From contig NZ_UUPU01000033.1 of the NCBI RefSeq assembly GCF_900591205.1, positions 1 to 64,000 on the forward strand: a DNA stretch of 64,000 nucleotides, written 5' to 3'. The DNA is from Pseudomonas viridiflava. Lineage in GTDB: Bacteria; Pseudomonadota; Gammaproteobacteria; Pseudomonadales; Pseudomonadaceae. The notes beneath the pieces were generated by a model, which was not told where the DNA came from, ran no database searches, and saw only the letters and a list, made by a program, of their open reading frames with translations. Below are positions 41,967 through 50,905 of this stretch, piece after piece; within the stretch, counting starts at the first letter, position 1, and the number at the start of each line of letters is the position of its first letter. Both the position numbers and the translations under genes were made by a program.

Positions 41967-43127
41967 ATGGTGACCATTGTTCGACGCAGCCACGCCTTCG
42001 CCGGGCTGCTGTTTGCAGGTTTGTTAAGCTGGGCGCTGCCGTCAACGGCGGCCGAGCCGGAGCCGGAGCCGACGCGCAGCACCGTCACCGATTTGCTCGG
42101 GCGCCAGGTCAAGGTGCACCTGCCGGTCAGGCGGGTGATTCTGGGGGAAGGCCGTCAGTTGTACCTGGTGGCCGCGCTGGATACGCAAAACCCTATCGAA
42201 CGCATCGTCGGCTGGCGCAAGGACTTGATCCAATCCGACCCGGACACCTACGGCGCCTACCTGCGCAAATTTCCCGACATCGCCAAAATCCCCACCTTTG
42301 GCGGTTTTGAAGACGGCACCTTCGATATCGAGCAGGCCATCTCCCAGCATCCCGACGTGATCATCCTCAATATCGAGGCGCAGCACGCGACCGAGGATGC
42401 CCGGTATATCGAAAAACTCGACGCGCTGGGGATCCCGGTGGTGTACGTCGACTTTCGCAACCACCCGATGCAGAACACCGAACCCACCATGCGCCTGTTC
42501 GGCAAGTTATTCGGCAAAGAGGCGCGGGCCGAAGCCTTTATCGACTTTCGCAACCAGCAGATCCGCCGCGTCACCGACGTGATCAAGGCGCAGCACCCTT
42601 CGCGCCCCAGCGTTTTCATCGAGCGCATCGGTGGCTACACCGACGATTGCTGCCTGAGTTTCGGCAATGAAAACTTTGGTCTGTTCGTCGACATGGCCGG
42701 TGGCAATAATATTGCCCGAAACATCATCCCCAGCACGTTTGGCCAGCTGAATCCCGAGCAGGTGGTTGTGGCCAACCCGGAACAGGTGGTGATCACCAGT
42801 GCCAACTGGGAAGCCTTTGCCCCTGGTGGCCACTGGGTCGGTGTGGGCCCCGGCGCCGACATGGCGCAAGCCCGGCGCAAACTGGCTTGGTACACCGGGC
42901 GCCCGGCCTATGCCGGGATCAAGGCGCAGGATGATCAGGCGTTCCATGCGATCTGGCATCAGTTCTACAACAGCCCTTATCAGTTCGTGGCCATCCAGCA
43001 GTTGGCCAAGTGGTTTCATCCGACACTGTTTACCGACCTGGACCCTGAAGCCGCGTTTCGCGAGTTGCACCAGCGATTCCTGCCGGTGCCCTATGAGCCG
43101 GGCTATTTCGTGAGCCTCAAGCCATGA
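41967..43127 (+). CDS. Periplasmic ferric-siderophore-binding protein
   Basis: A 386-aa class III periplasmic binding protein (PeriBP/FhuD-BtuF fold) with a signal peptide ending STAA. Two lobes joined by a long helix are suggested by VTDLLGRQVKVHLPVRRVI at the start and GLFVDMAGGNNIARNI in the second half. It hands the siderophore from the receptors to the FecCD permease. ATG 41967 gives a proper signal peptide; the longer frame upstream runs over the receptor stop. Its stop overlaps the permease start (ATGA). Confidence 0.88.
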   Translation: MVTIVRRSHAFAGLLFAGLLSWALPSTAAEPEPEPTRSTVTDLLGRQVKVHLPVRRVILGEGRQLYLVAALDTQNPIERIVGWRKDLIQSDPDTYGAYLRKFPDIAKIPTFGGFEDGTFDIEQAISQHPDVIILNIEAQHATEDARYIEKLDALGIPVVYVDFRNHPMQNTEPTMRLFGKLFGKEARAEAFIDFRNQQIRRVTDVIKAQHPSRPSVFIERIGGYTDDCCLSFGNENFGLFVDMAGGNNIARNIIPSTFGQLNPEQVVVANPEQVVITSANWEAFAPGGHWVGVGPGADMAQARRKLAWYTGRPAYAGIKAQDDQAFHAIWHQFYNSPYQFVAIQQLAKWFHPTLFTDLDPEAAFRELHQRFLPVPYEPGYFVSLKP

Positions 43128-44170
43128 GCGCGGTGATTCAACGCGACACCTATCGGCGCCTGGTGCTGCGCAAACGCCTGATCCTCGGTGGCCTGGCCCT
43201 GCTGCTGTTGTGCAGCGTGCTGCTCGACCTGGCCCTGGGGCCGGCGAGCTACAGCGTGCGCGAGGTGCTCGGTGCACTCTTTGCACCGGACAGTGCGCCG
43301 GCGCAGGTTCGCGTGGTGATGTGGGACATCCGCCTGCCGATCGCGCTGATGGCGGTTGCCGTGGGCGCGGCGCTGTCATTGGCCGGAGCGCAGATGCAGA
43401 CCATCCTCAATAACCCGCTGGCCAGCCCTTTCACCCTGGGCATTTCCGCCGCCGCCAGTTTTGGCGCAGCCATGGGGCTGGCGTTTGGGGTGGCGCTGTT
43501 TCCGTTGGCGGCGCAGTACATGGTGCCGGTGAACGCGTTCATCATGGCCATGCTTTCGGCGTTGCTGATTCACTTTCTGAGCCTGCGGCGCGGGGTTACC
43601 GCAGAAACCATCGTGCTGCTGGGGATCGCCCTGGTGTTCACGTTCAACGCGTTATTGGCGCTGGTGCAGTTTTTTGCCACCGAGCAAGCCGTGGCGGCCG
43701 TGGTGTTCTGGACCATGGGCAGCCTGACCAAAGCCACCTGGCCCAAACTCGGAGTGATCTGCCTGATCATCGTGATCACCCTGCCGATCTTTGCCAAACG
43801 CGCCTGGGCCCTGACCGCGCTGCGACTGGGCGACGACAAGGCCGCCAGCTTCGGTATCAACGTGCGCAGCCTGCGTTTTCAGACGCTGATCATGGTCAGC
43901 CTGCTCGCCTCGTTCCCCGTGGCCTTTGTCGGCACCATCGGCTTTATCGGGCTGGTCGGCCCGCATATTGCGCGGATGTTGATCGGCGAGGATCAACGCT
44001 TCTTCCTGCCGGCCTCGCTGCTGACCGGCGCACTGATCCTGTCCGCCAGTTCGGTGGTGAGCAAAACCCTGATCCCGGGCGCAATCTTCCCGATCGGGGT
44101 GGTCACGTCGTTGATTGGCGTGCCGTTTTTCATATCGCTGATCCTCAACGGGAAGAAAAACACATGGTGA
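43124..44170 (+). CDS. FecCD-family siderophore ABC permease
   Basis: A 348-aa inner-membrane permease with about ten helices. Family landmarks are RLPIALMAVAVGAALSLAGAQMQTILNNPLASPFTLGIS in the first part and VAFVGTIGFIGLVGPHIARMLIGEDQR near residue 265 (coupling region). A single permease implies a homodimer. It overlaps the ATPase gene by 7 bp. Confidence 0.93.
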   Translation: MSAVIQRDTYRRLVLRKRLILGGLALLLLCSVLLDLALGPASYSVREVLGALFAPDSAPAQVRVVMWDIRLPIALMAVAVGAALSLAGAQMQTILNNPLASPFTLGISAAASFGAAMGLAFGVALFPLAAQYMVPVNAFIMAMLSALLIHFLSLRRGVTAETIVLLGIALVFTFNALLALVQFFATEQAVAAVVFWTMGSLTKATWPKLGVICLIIVITLPIFAKRAWALTALRLGDDKAASFGINVRSLRFQTLIMVSLLASFPVAFVGTIGFIGLVGPHIARMLIGEDQRFFLPASLLTGALILSASSVVSKTLIPGAIFPIGVVTSLIGVPFFISLILNGKKNTW

Positions 44171-44919
44171 AGATTCAGCTGCAGGACCTGGGTGCCCGCT
44201 ACGGCCAGCGCACGATCATCCGTGGCGTGACCACCGCCGCGTTCACCGGCGGCCAGGTGGTCGCAGTGGTAGGGCCCAATGCAGCCGGGAAGTCCACCCT
44301 GTTCAAGCGCATGGCCGGGCTGATCGACGGGCCGGGGCAGGTGCTGCTGCAAGACTCGAAAAAGGGCCAACAGGGCATCTGCTACATGCCCCAGGGCTTG
44401 AATGCGAGTGCGCGGTTGACGGTCTACGAGTCGGTGCTGCTGGCCCGCAAGCAACTGTCGCCGCAATGGACCGTGCACGATGACGAGCTGAATCTGGTCG
44501 ACGAAATGCTCGCAGCCCTTGGTATCAGCGACTTGTCCTTTCGCAATCTCGGCGAACTCAGCGGCGGCCAGCAGCAGTTGGTGTCCATCGCCCAGACCTT
44601 GGTGCGCGAACCGGAGATCCTGTTGATGGACGAACCCACCAGCGCCCTCGATATGCATCGCCAGGTGCAGGTGTTGAACTTCATGGGTGCACTGGCCCGC
44701 AAACAGCAGGTCATCGTGTTCATAGCGCTGCATGACCTGAACCAGGCGTTGCGCTTTGCCGACCAGGTATTGGTGATTGCCGAGGGTACCGCGCAGGGCA
44801 GCGGCGCGTGTCATGAGGTGATCACCGAACGCATGCTGCGCGAGGTGTACCAGGTCGAGGCGCGGATTGAGCAGTGCAGCCTTGGGCAGCGCCATATCCT
44901 TATTGACGGTATTACCTGA
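44164..44919 (+). CDS. Siderophore ABC transporter ATPase, FecE/FepC type
   Basis: A 251-aa ATPase. Walker A GPNAAGKST, signature LSGGQQQL, Walker B LLMDEPTSALDM and the His-loop ALHDLNQ are intact. It powers the FecCD permease encoded immediately upstream. It is the last gene of the iron island; the following 200 bp hold the van promoter. Confidence 0.93.
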   Translation: MVKIQLQDLGARYGQRTIIRGVTTAAFTGGQVVAVVGPNAAGKSTLFKRMAGLIDGPGQVLLQDSKKGQQGICYMPQGLNASARLTVYESVLLARKQLSPQWTVHDDELNLVDEMLAALGISDLSFRNLGELSGGQQQLVSIAQTLVREPEILLMDEPTSALDMHRQVQVLNFMGALARKQQVIVFIALHDLNQALRFADQVLVIAEGTAQGSGACHEVITERMLREVYQVEARIEQCSLGQRHILIDGIT

Positions 44920-44997
44920 GGCTCGCACCGAGCCACGCGGCGGCCGGCACGGTATGGTTGGGCACGGTGATGATTCGATACTGGAAAAAGGCATTAC

Positions 44998-45005
44998 TGG
45001 ATCCA
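44998..45005. promoter_or_regulatory. Possible secondary VanR site
   Basis: TGGATCCA repeats the core of the palindrome at 45075-45094, about 80 bp upstream of it. An 8-bp match alone is weak, but the spacing would suit a looping second operator. Confidence 0.3.
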
Positions 45006-45052
45006 ATAAAAACCATCGTCCGATAATCGCCCAATTAAACACTAACAAAAGA

Positions 45053-45081
45053 TTGACTCTCCAGGCTTCCGCTCATTTAAT
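45053..45081 (+). promoter_or_regulatory. Sigma-70 promoter of vanAB
   Basis: TTGACT (45053-45058) and TTTAAT (45076-45081) are separated by exactly 17 bp, 43 nt before the vanA start. The -10 box lies inside the palindrome at 45075-45094, so binding there would block RNA polymerase. Confidence 0.75.
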
Positions 45082-45094
45082 GGATCCATTAAAT
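45075..45094. promoter_or_regulatory. VanR operator candidate
   Basis: ATTTAATGGATCCATTAAAT is a perfect 20-bp palindrome overlapping the vanA -10 box. It is the expected target of the GntR/FCD repressor VanR encoded at 47118-47831. Confidence 0.75.
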
Positions 45095-45123
45095 AAGAAT
45101 AATCCGTTGCCTGGAGAGTCATC

Positions 45124-46164
45124 ATGTACCCCAAGAACACGTGGTATGTCGCCTGCACCCCCGATGAAATCGCGCAAAAACCCCTGGGCCGGCAGATATG
45201 CGGTGAAAAAATGGTGTTTTATCGCGGCCCGGAAAACGCCGTGGTGGCGGTCGAGGATTTCTGCCCGCACCGTGGCGCGCCGCTGTCGCTGGGGTATGTG
45301 GAAAACGGCAACCTGGTCTGCGGCTACCACGGCCTGGTCATGGGCGGGGACGGCAAGACGGTCGAGATGCCTGGGCAGCGGGTGCGTGGTTTTCCGTGCA
45401 ACAAGACCTTCGCCGTGGTCGAGCGTTATGGCTTCATCTGGGTCTGGCCCGGTGATCAGGCGCTGGCCGACCCGGCGCTGATCCACCACCTGGAATGGGC
45501 GGTGAGTGATCAGTGGGCGTACGGCGGCGGGCTGTTTGATATCCAGTGCGACTACCGCCTGATGATCGACAACCTGATGGACCTGACCCACGAAACTTAC
45601 GTCCACGCTTCCAGTATCGGCCAGAAGGAAATCGACGAAGCAGCGCCCGTGACCACGGTCGACGGTGACGAAGTGGTCACCGCCCGACATATGGAAAACA
45701 TCATGGCCCCGCCGTTCTGGCGCATGGCCCTGCGCGGCAACAACCTGGCCGACGATGTGCCGGTGGATCGCTGGCAGATCTGCCGCTTCACCCCGCCCAG
45801 CCACGTGTTGATCGAAGTCGGCGTGGCCCATGCCGGCAAAGGTGGCTACAACGCTGCGCCCGAGCACAAGGCTGCGAGCATCGTGGTGGATTTCATCACC
45901 CCGCAAACCGACACCTCGATCTGGTACTTCTGGGGCATGGCGCGCAATTTCAACCCGCAGGATGAGGCGCTGACCGCCAGCATTCGCGAAGGCCAGGGCA
46001 AGATTTTCAGCGAAGACCTGGAAATGCTCGAACGCCAGCAACAGAACCTGCTGGCCCACCCGACGCGTAACCTGCTCAAGCTGAACATAGATGCCGGCGG
46101 CGTGCAGTCGCGCAAGATTCTGGAACGCCTGATCGCCCGGGAACGCGCCGGAGAACCAACATGA
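45124..46164 (+). CDS. vanA: Vanillate O-demethylase, oxygenase subunit
   Basis: A 346-aa Rieske non-heme iron oxygenase that demethylates vanillate to protocatechuate and formaldehyde with electrons from VanB. The Rieske cluster ligands are C47 and H49 (CPHRG) and C66 and H69 (CGYHG). The mononuclear iron site follows in DNLMDLTHETYVH. ATG 45124 has GGAGAG about 6 nt upstream. Its stop overlaps the vanB start. It converts the vanillate formed by Vdh in this same region. Confidence 0.95.
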   Translation: MYPKNTWYVACTPDEIAQKPLGRQICGEKMVFYRGPENAVVAVEDFCPHRGAPLSLGYVENGNLVCGYHGLVMGGDGKTVEMPGQRVRGFPCNKTFAVVERYGFIWVWPGDQALADPALIHHLEWAVSDQWAYGGGLFDIQCDYRLMIDNLMDLTHETYVHASSIGQKEIDEAAPVTTVDGDEVVTARHMENIMAPPFWRMALRGNNLADDVPVDRWQICRFTPPSHVLIEVGVAHAGKGGYNAAPEHKAASIVVDFITPQTDTSIWYFWGMARNFNPQDEALTASIREGQGKIFSEDLEMLERQQQNLLAHPTRNLLKLNIDAGGVQSRKILERLIARERAGEPT

Positions 46165-47111
46165 TTGAAGTCGTGGTGACAGCCCGCAGCACCGAAGCCC
46201 AGGATATTTGCAGTTATGAACTGGCCAGCGTCGATGGCAGCCCACTGCCGCCCTTCAGCGCGGGTGCGCATATCGACGTGCACCTGCCGGACGGGCTGAC
46301 CCGCCAGTATTCCCTGTGCAATCCCCCGCAAGAGCGGCATCGCTATGTGATCGGCGTACTCAACGACCCCGCGTCTCGCGGCGGCTCACGCAGCCTGCAC
46401 GCACAGGTGCACGAGGGCACTCGCCTGAGCATCAGCGAACCGCGCAACCTGTTCCCCCTGGACCACGCAGCCCGGCGCAGCCTGCTGTTTGCCGGCGGCA
46501 TCGGCATCACCCCGATTCTGTGCATGGCCGAACGCCTGGCACAGACGAGTGCCGACTTCGAACTGCATTACTGCGCTCGCGCCAGTCAGCGTGCGGCGTT
46601 TGTCTCGCGCCTCATGGGGTCGCCGTTTGCCGAGCGGGTGTTTCTGCATTTCGACGAGCAGCCCGGCACCGCGTTGAATGCCGCCGAGGTGCTGGCGAGA
46701 CCGGCAGACGACGTGCACCTCTACGTCTGTGGCCCCGGCGGGTTCATGCAACATGTGCTCGACAGCGCCCGGGCCCAGGGTTGGCAGGAGGCGTGCCTGC
46801 ACCGCGAATACTTCACGGCGGCGCCGGTGGACAGCAGCCTCGACGCGAGCTTTTCGGTAAAGCTCGGCAGCAGCGGCCAGGTATTTGAAATACCCGCCGA
46901 CAAGAGCGTGGTCCAGGTCTTGGAAAGCCACGGCATCGAGATTGCCGTGTCCTGCGAACAGGGGATTTGCGGCACCTGCCTGACCCGTGTGCTGGAAGGT
47001 ATACCGGAGCACCGCGACCTGTTCCTCACCGAGCAGGAACAAGCCTTGAACGACCAGTTCACGCCCTGCTGCTCGCGCTCGAAAACGCCGTTACTGGTGC
47101 TCGATATCTGA
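46161..47111 (+). CDS. vanB: Vanillate O-demethylase, reductase subunit
   Basis: A 316-aa class IA-type reductase: an FMN domain (RQYSLCNPP near residue 50), an NAD-binding domain (LLFAGGIGITPILCMAERL) and a C-terminal plant-type [2Fe-2S] domain (CEQGICGTC and a distal Cys in TPCCSRS). It supplies NADH electrons to VanA. Its start overlaps vanA by 4 bp and it ends 6 bp from the convergent vanR gene. Confidence 0.95.
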   Translation: MIEVVVTARSTEAQDICSYELASVDGSPLPPFSAGAHIDVHLPDGLTRQYSLCNPPQERHRYVIGVLNDPASRGGSRSLHAQVHEGTRLSISEPRNLFPLDHAARRSLLFAGGIGITPILCMAERLAQTSADFELHYCARASQRAAFVSRLMGSPFAERVFLHFDEQPGTALNAAEVLARPADDVHLYVCGPGGFMQHVLDSARAQGWQEACLHREYFTAAPVDSSLDASFSVKLGSSGQVFEIPADKSVVQVLESHGIEIAVSCEQGICGTCLTRVLEGIPEHRDLFLTEQEQALNDQFTPCCSRSKTPLLVLDI

Positions 47112-47117
47112 ACCACG

Positions 47118-47831
47118 TCACGATGCGGGCAAGATCACCTTCATGCGCGCATCGGCGGTGGCTGAACTGAAGATCTCGGCATAGCGCAGGGTCGCGTTGG
47201 CATGTTCGCGCATAATCGCCTCGGCCCGTGCGCCCTGGCGGTTGACCAGAGCATCGAAGACCGAGTGGTGCTGCATATGGGCATAGTTGAAGCGCCGGTA
47301 CTCGCGGGCCATGTCCTCGCGGTCCACCGCCAGGGCCGTCACCGACGCAAATGGCAGGTGATCATTGCGCGCCAGCGCGTCGGCAATCGCCGGGTTGTGG
47401 CTGCCTTCGACGATGACGTGGTGAAAGCGCATGTTCAGGTCGTGGTAAACCTCGAGGTCGTCCTCGGTCACATAGCCTTTTTCGAACAGTTGATCGCCCT
47501 CGACCAGGCAGCGCTCCAGCGTGGCACGTGCCTCGGCGGATAAACCCTGTTCGGCAGTCTGACGCGCCGCCAGGCCCTCAAGCACACCGCGCACCTCGAC
47601 AGCGCCGGCGATATCACTGGCGCTGACCGAACGCACCTGATACCCGCGCCCGCCAAACGGCACCAGCAGCCCTTCCTGCTCCAGGGTACGGAAGGCCATG
47701 CGCACGGGCATGCGCGACACACCGAAGCGCTGCGCCGTGGGAATCTCCATCAGGCGCTCCCCCGCCACCAGCTCCCCGCTGGCAATCATCTTGCGCAGTG
47801 CGACCAGCACCAATTGACCGGGTTTACTCAT
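47118..47831 (-). CDS. vanR: GntR/FCD repressor of the vanillate genes
   Basis: A 237-aa regulator with an N-terminal winged helix (EIPTAQRFGVSRMPVRMAFRTLEQEGLL) and an FCD effector domain with the His/Asp pocket around YHDLNMRFHHVI and NYAHMQHHSVFDAL. VanR releases its operator on binding vanillate. ATG 47831 (MSKPGQL) is chosen because it gives the normal N-terminus; an in-frame upstream extension of 26 residues overlaps the end of the acd gene and lacks family support. It lies 55 nt downstream of acd on the same strand and converges on vanB. Confidence 0.88.
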   Translation of the reverse strand: MSKPGQLVLVALRKMIASGELVAGERLMEIPTAQRFGVSRMPVRMAFRTLEQEGLLVPFGGRGYQVRSVSASDIAGAVEVRGVLEGLAARQTAEQGLSAEARATLERCLVEGDQLFEKGYVTEDDLEVYHDLNMRFHHVIVEGSHNPAIADALARNDHLPFASVTALAVDREDMAREYRRFNYAHMQHHSVFDALVNRQGARAEAIMREHANATLRYAEIFSSATADARMKVILPAS

Positions 47832-47886
47832 CCAGGCAACTTCCAGAAAACGTGGGCTGCCATAGTACCGCAAGCGCCTGCCCTCG

Positions 47887-49629
47887 TCAGACGAACGCCA
47901 GTGCTGCACGCGCGCCGTCTATTGCGCCCAGGTGCTGGGCCAGCCGGGACGGCAGGTAATCAAAAAAGAAGCCGGCACTTTGCAGCTTGGCGGCACGCAA
48001 CGGGTGCTCTTCGGGCAACGCCCGAGACACCCGCGCCGCCCGCGCCCAGGCAAAGGCCAGCAGCGCCACGCCACATAACTGGAGGAAGTCCGGCGCCGCC
48101 CGGTAAGGGTATTCGCTGTCTTCCTGCGCGTGTTCACGCAGGGCGTTCACCACCTTAGCCAGTGAGTCGCACAGGCTGCCCAACGCCTGGGAAAACCCTG
48201 CGCACTCGGCGTACTGCGCGCCCTGCCCCGCTTCCCCACGCAATTCGTCCAGCAGCAAGCCAAACGCCCGACCTTCATCCCCCAGCACCTTGCGCAGTAA
48301 CAGGTCATTGGCCTGGATCTCGTTACTGCCCTCGTAGATCATCGCAATGCGACTGTCGCGCAGGGTTTGCTCGATGGCGAATTCGGTAACGTAGCCGTAA
48401 CCGCCAAAGACCTGCAGTGCATTGCTCGCCTGACGAAAACCCTGCTCAGTGAAAAACGCCTTGATGATGGGCGTCAGCAACTGCGCGAGCTGCGCGGCGG
48501 CCGGGTCTTGCTGATGTTCGGCCTGATCCAGCAGGTGCGCCGCCCAGTAACCGATGGCGCGCATCCCTTCGCTGGTGGTGCGCAGCTCCAGCAATACGCG
48601 GCGCATGGCCGGGTGGTAACGGATCGGGTCAGCCGCCTGGGCGGCGACTTCTTCGGGCCTTGACGGTGCGCGCATTTGCACGCGCTCACTGGCGTAGTGT
48701 CGGGCGTTCTGGCACGCGGCCTCGGCATGCCCCAAACCTTGCAGGCCCACATGCAGGCGCGCCGAATTCATCATCACAAACATCGCCGCCAGGCCCCGAT
48801 TGGCCTCGCCCACCAACCAGCCATGGGCCGACTCGAACACCAGGGAGCACGTGGCGCTGCCCTTGATGCCCATCTTATGTTCAATGCCGTCACAGCGCAC
48901 ACCGTTGACCTGGCCATCGTCCAACAGCTTGGGCACCAGGAACAGTGAAATACCGCGGCTGCCCGGCGGCGCATCGGGCAGACGCGCCAGCACCAGGTGC
49001 AGGATATTGGCCGTGAGGTCATGTTCGCCACCGGAGATAAACAGCTTGCTGCCACTCAGACGATAACTGCCATCCACCTGGGGCTCGGCCCTGCAACGTA
49101 ACAAACCGATATCGCTGCCGGCCTGGGGCTCGGTCAGGCACATAGTGGGCAACGCTTGCCCGCTGACGATTTCGGGCAGGTAGCGGGCCTGCAACCAGGG
49201 CTCGCCGTGAGCCTTGAGGCACAGGTAGGCGCCGTGGGCGATGCCGGTGTACATGGCCCAGGCGTGGTTGCTGGCGTAGAGCATTTCTTGCAAGGCAGCG
49301 TCGAGCAGTTGCGGCAAGCCTTGCCCGCCCAGCGCCTCGGCGCACGCCAGCCCTGGCCAACCGCCTTCGGCATACGTGTGATACGCCTCGGCAAAACCGT
49401 CCGGGGTGCTGACCTGGCCTGCCTGCCAACGGCAGCCCTGGCGATCCCCACTGCCGTTCAACGGTGCCAGCACCCCTTCGCTGAAGCGGGCCGCTTGCTC
49501 CAGCACTTGCAGCGCCAGCGGCAGGTCCAACGCTTCGAACGCCGGGTTGCGGCGCCACGCCTCAGGGGCCTGCAGCCAATGTTCAAGAACAAATTGCATA
49601 TCGCGCAGGGGCGCCTGATAGCTCCACAT
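47887..49629 (-). CDS. acd: Acyl-CoA dehydrogenase of the ferulate cluster
   Basis: A 580-aa FAD-dependent acyl-CoA dehydrogenase of the larger type. It shows MCLTEPQAGSDIGLL (flavin and substrate loop), FGGYGYVTEFAIEQTLRDSRI (C-terminal FAD loop) and IYEGSNEIQANDLL with the catalytic-base region. In Pseudomonas ferulate clusters this gene travels with fcs, ech, vdh and aat. It has been discussed as part of a beta-oxidation-like route, although ech gives the main path. ATG 49629 has GAGG 7 nt upstream. Confidence 0.87.
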   Translation of the reverse strand: MWSYQAPLRDMQFVLEHWLQAPEAWRRNPAFEALDLPLALQVLEQAARFSEGVLAPLNGSGDRQGCRWQAGQVSTPDGFAEAYHTYAEGGWPGLACAEALGGQGLPQLLDAALQEMLYASNHAWAMYTGIAHGAYLCLKAHGEPWLQARYLPEIVSGQALPTMCLTEPQAGSDIGLLRCRAEPQVDGSYRLSGSKLFISGGEHDLTANILHLVLARLPDAPPGSRGISLFLVPKLLDDGQVNGVRCDGIEHKMGIKGSATCSLVFESAHGWLVGEANRGLAAMFVMMNSARLHVGLQGLGHAEAACQNARHYASERVQMRAPSRPEEVAAQAADPIRYHPAMRRVLLELRTTSEGMRAIGYWAAHLLDQAEHQQDPAAAQLAQLLTPIIKAFFTEQGFRQASNALQVFGGYGYVTEFAIEQTLRDSRIAMIYEGSNEIQANDLLLRKVLGDEGRAFGLLLDELRGEAGQGAQYAECAGFSQALGSLCDSLAKVVNALREHAQEDSEYPYRAAPDFLQLCGVALLAFAWARAARVSRALPEEHPLRAAKLQSAGFFFDYLPSRLAQHLGAIDGARAALAFV

Positions 49630-49663
49630 GGGACACCTCATCGACTAAAAAGGAATCGCGCAC

Positions 49664-50905
49664 TCAAGCGCGCCAGGCAGGGTTCTCGATCAGCAAGGCC
49701 ATGCCCTGCCCGCCGCCCACGCACGCCGCAGCAATCCCGTAGCGCAGGTTGTGCCGGCGCAATTGCCGCGCCAGGCTCATGACCAGGCGCAGGCCGGTGG
49801 CCGCCAATGGATGCCCCAGCGCGAGGGCGCCGCCCTGCACGTTGAGCCGAGCGCTGTCCAGCTCCAACTCCTGGGCCACCGCCAGCACCTGGGCGGCCTG
49901 GGCTTCGTTGATCTCGAAGCGGCCGATGTCGCCCAGGCTCAACCCGCTGCGATGCAGCAGCAGGCGGATCGCCGGTGCCGGGCCAATGCCCATGAATTCG
50001 GGGGCCACCCCAACCACGGCACTGGCCACCAGCCGGGCCAGGGCCGGGCGGGTGCAGTCGCTGGCACGCCCTACCAGTGCCGCCGCTGCACCGTCGACCA
50101 CCGCACAACTGTTGCCGGCGGTTTGCACCCCATCGGCATGCACGGCGCGCAAACGTGCCAGGGCAGCCAGGTCGGTGGGCCGTGGGTGGCTGTCCTCGCT
50201 GACCACGCCCGTGTGGCGCGCCAGGCTGATACGCCGCGATTGATAGCCCTCAAGCTCGAACACCTGGTTATCCACCGGCACGCGCTCTTCTGCCCAAACG
50301 CCCTCACGTTGCGCCTGCAACGCCCGCTGATGGCTGTCGCAGGCATAGCGATCCACAGCCTCGCGGCTCAGGCCATAACGCCGCGCCAGGTTATCGGCGG
50401 TGGCGATCATGTCCAGGCCGGGGGCCGGATCGTACAGCGCCTCCCAGAGAAAATCCTTGAATTGCACCTCGCCCCCCAGACGGAACCCGCCCCGGTGGGT
50501 GTAGGCGGCAATCGGGTTGCGGGACATCGACTCGGCCGCCACACACAAGGCCAGTTGCACCTCGTCGCGCAGCTGTTCAGCGGCCTGGCGCAACAGCTCG
50601 AAACCGGTGGCGCAGATGCGCTGCACCCCCAGCGCCGGGACCGATTGCGCGACACCGCTGTACAACCCGATATGCCGTGGCAGCAAGTAGGCATCGAAGC
50701 TGGCCTGGGCCATGGAGCCGGCCAGCACACTGTCCACTGCCCGCGCTTCGATGCCGGCGCGGGCCAGCACTTCACGGCCCACCTTGATCCCCAGGTCGAT
50801 GGGTGACACCTGGGACAGCGCCCCGCCGAGGTCGACCCACGGCGTGCGCACCGCCTCGATAATCGCTACATCGGCAAACGCCGAATATTGCCCGGTGCCG
50901 CTCAC
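49664..50905 (-). CDS. aat: Acetyl-CoA acetyltransferase (beta-ketothiolase) of the ferulate cluster
   Basis: A 413-aa thiolase. The acyl-enzyme cysteine is in QRICATGFELLRQ, the acid-base His in GGALALGHPLAATG, and the second Cys in AACVGGGQGMALL. It would cleave 4-hydroxy-3-methoxyphenyl-beta-ketopropionyl-CoA in a CoA-dependent beta-oxidative side route. It starts with GTG 50905, which overlaps the fcs stop by 4 bp. Confidence 0.87.
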   Translation of the reverse strand: MSGTGQYSAFADVAIIEAVRTPWVDLGGALSQVSPIDLGIKVGREVLARAGIEARAVDSVLAGSMAQASFDAYLLPRHIGLYSGVAQSVPALGVQRICATGFELLRQAAEQLRDEVQLALCVAAESMSRNPIAAYTHRGGFRLGGEVQFKDFLWEALYDPAPGLDMIATADNLARRYGLSREAVDRYACDSHQRALQAQREGVWAEERVPVDNQVFELEGYQSRRISLARHTGVVSEDSHPRPTDLAALARLRAVHADGVQTAGNSCAVVDGAAAALVGRASDCTRPALARLVASAVVGVAPEFMGIGPAPAIRLLLHRSGLSLGDIGRFEINEAQAAQVLAVAQELELDSARLNVQGGALALGHPLAATGLRLVMSLARQLRRHNLRYGIAAACVGGGQGMALLIENPAWRA

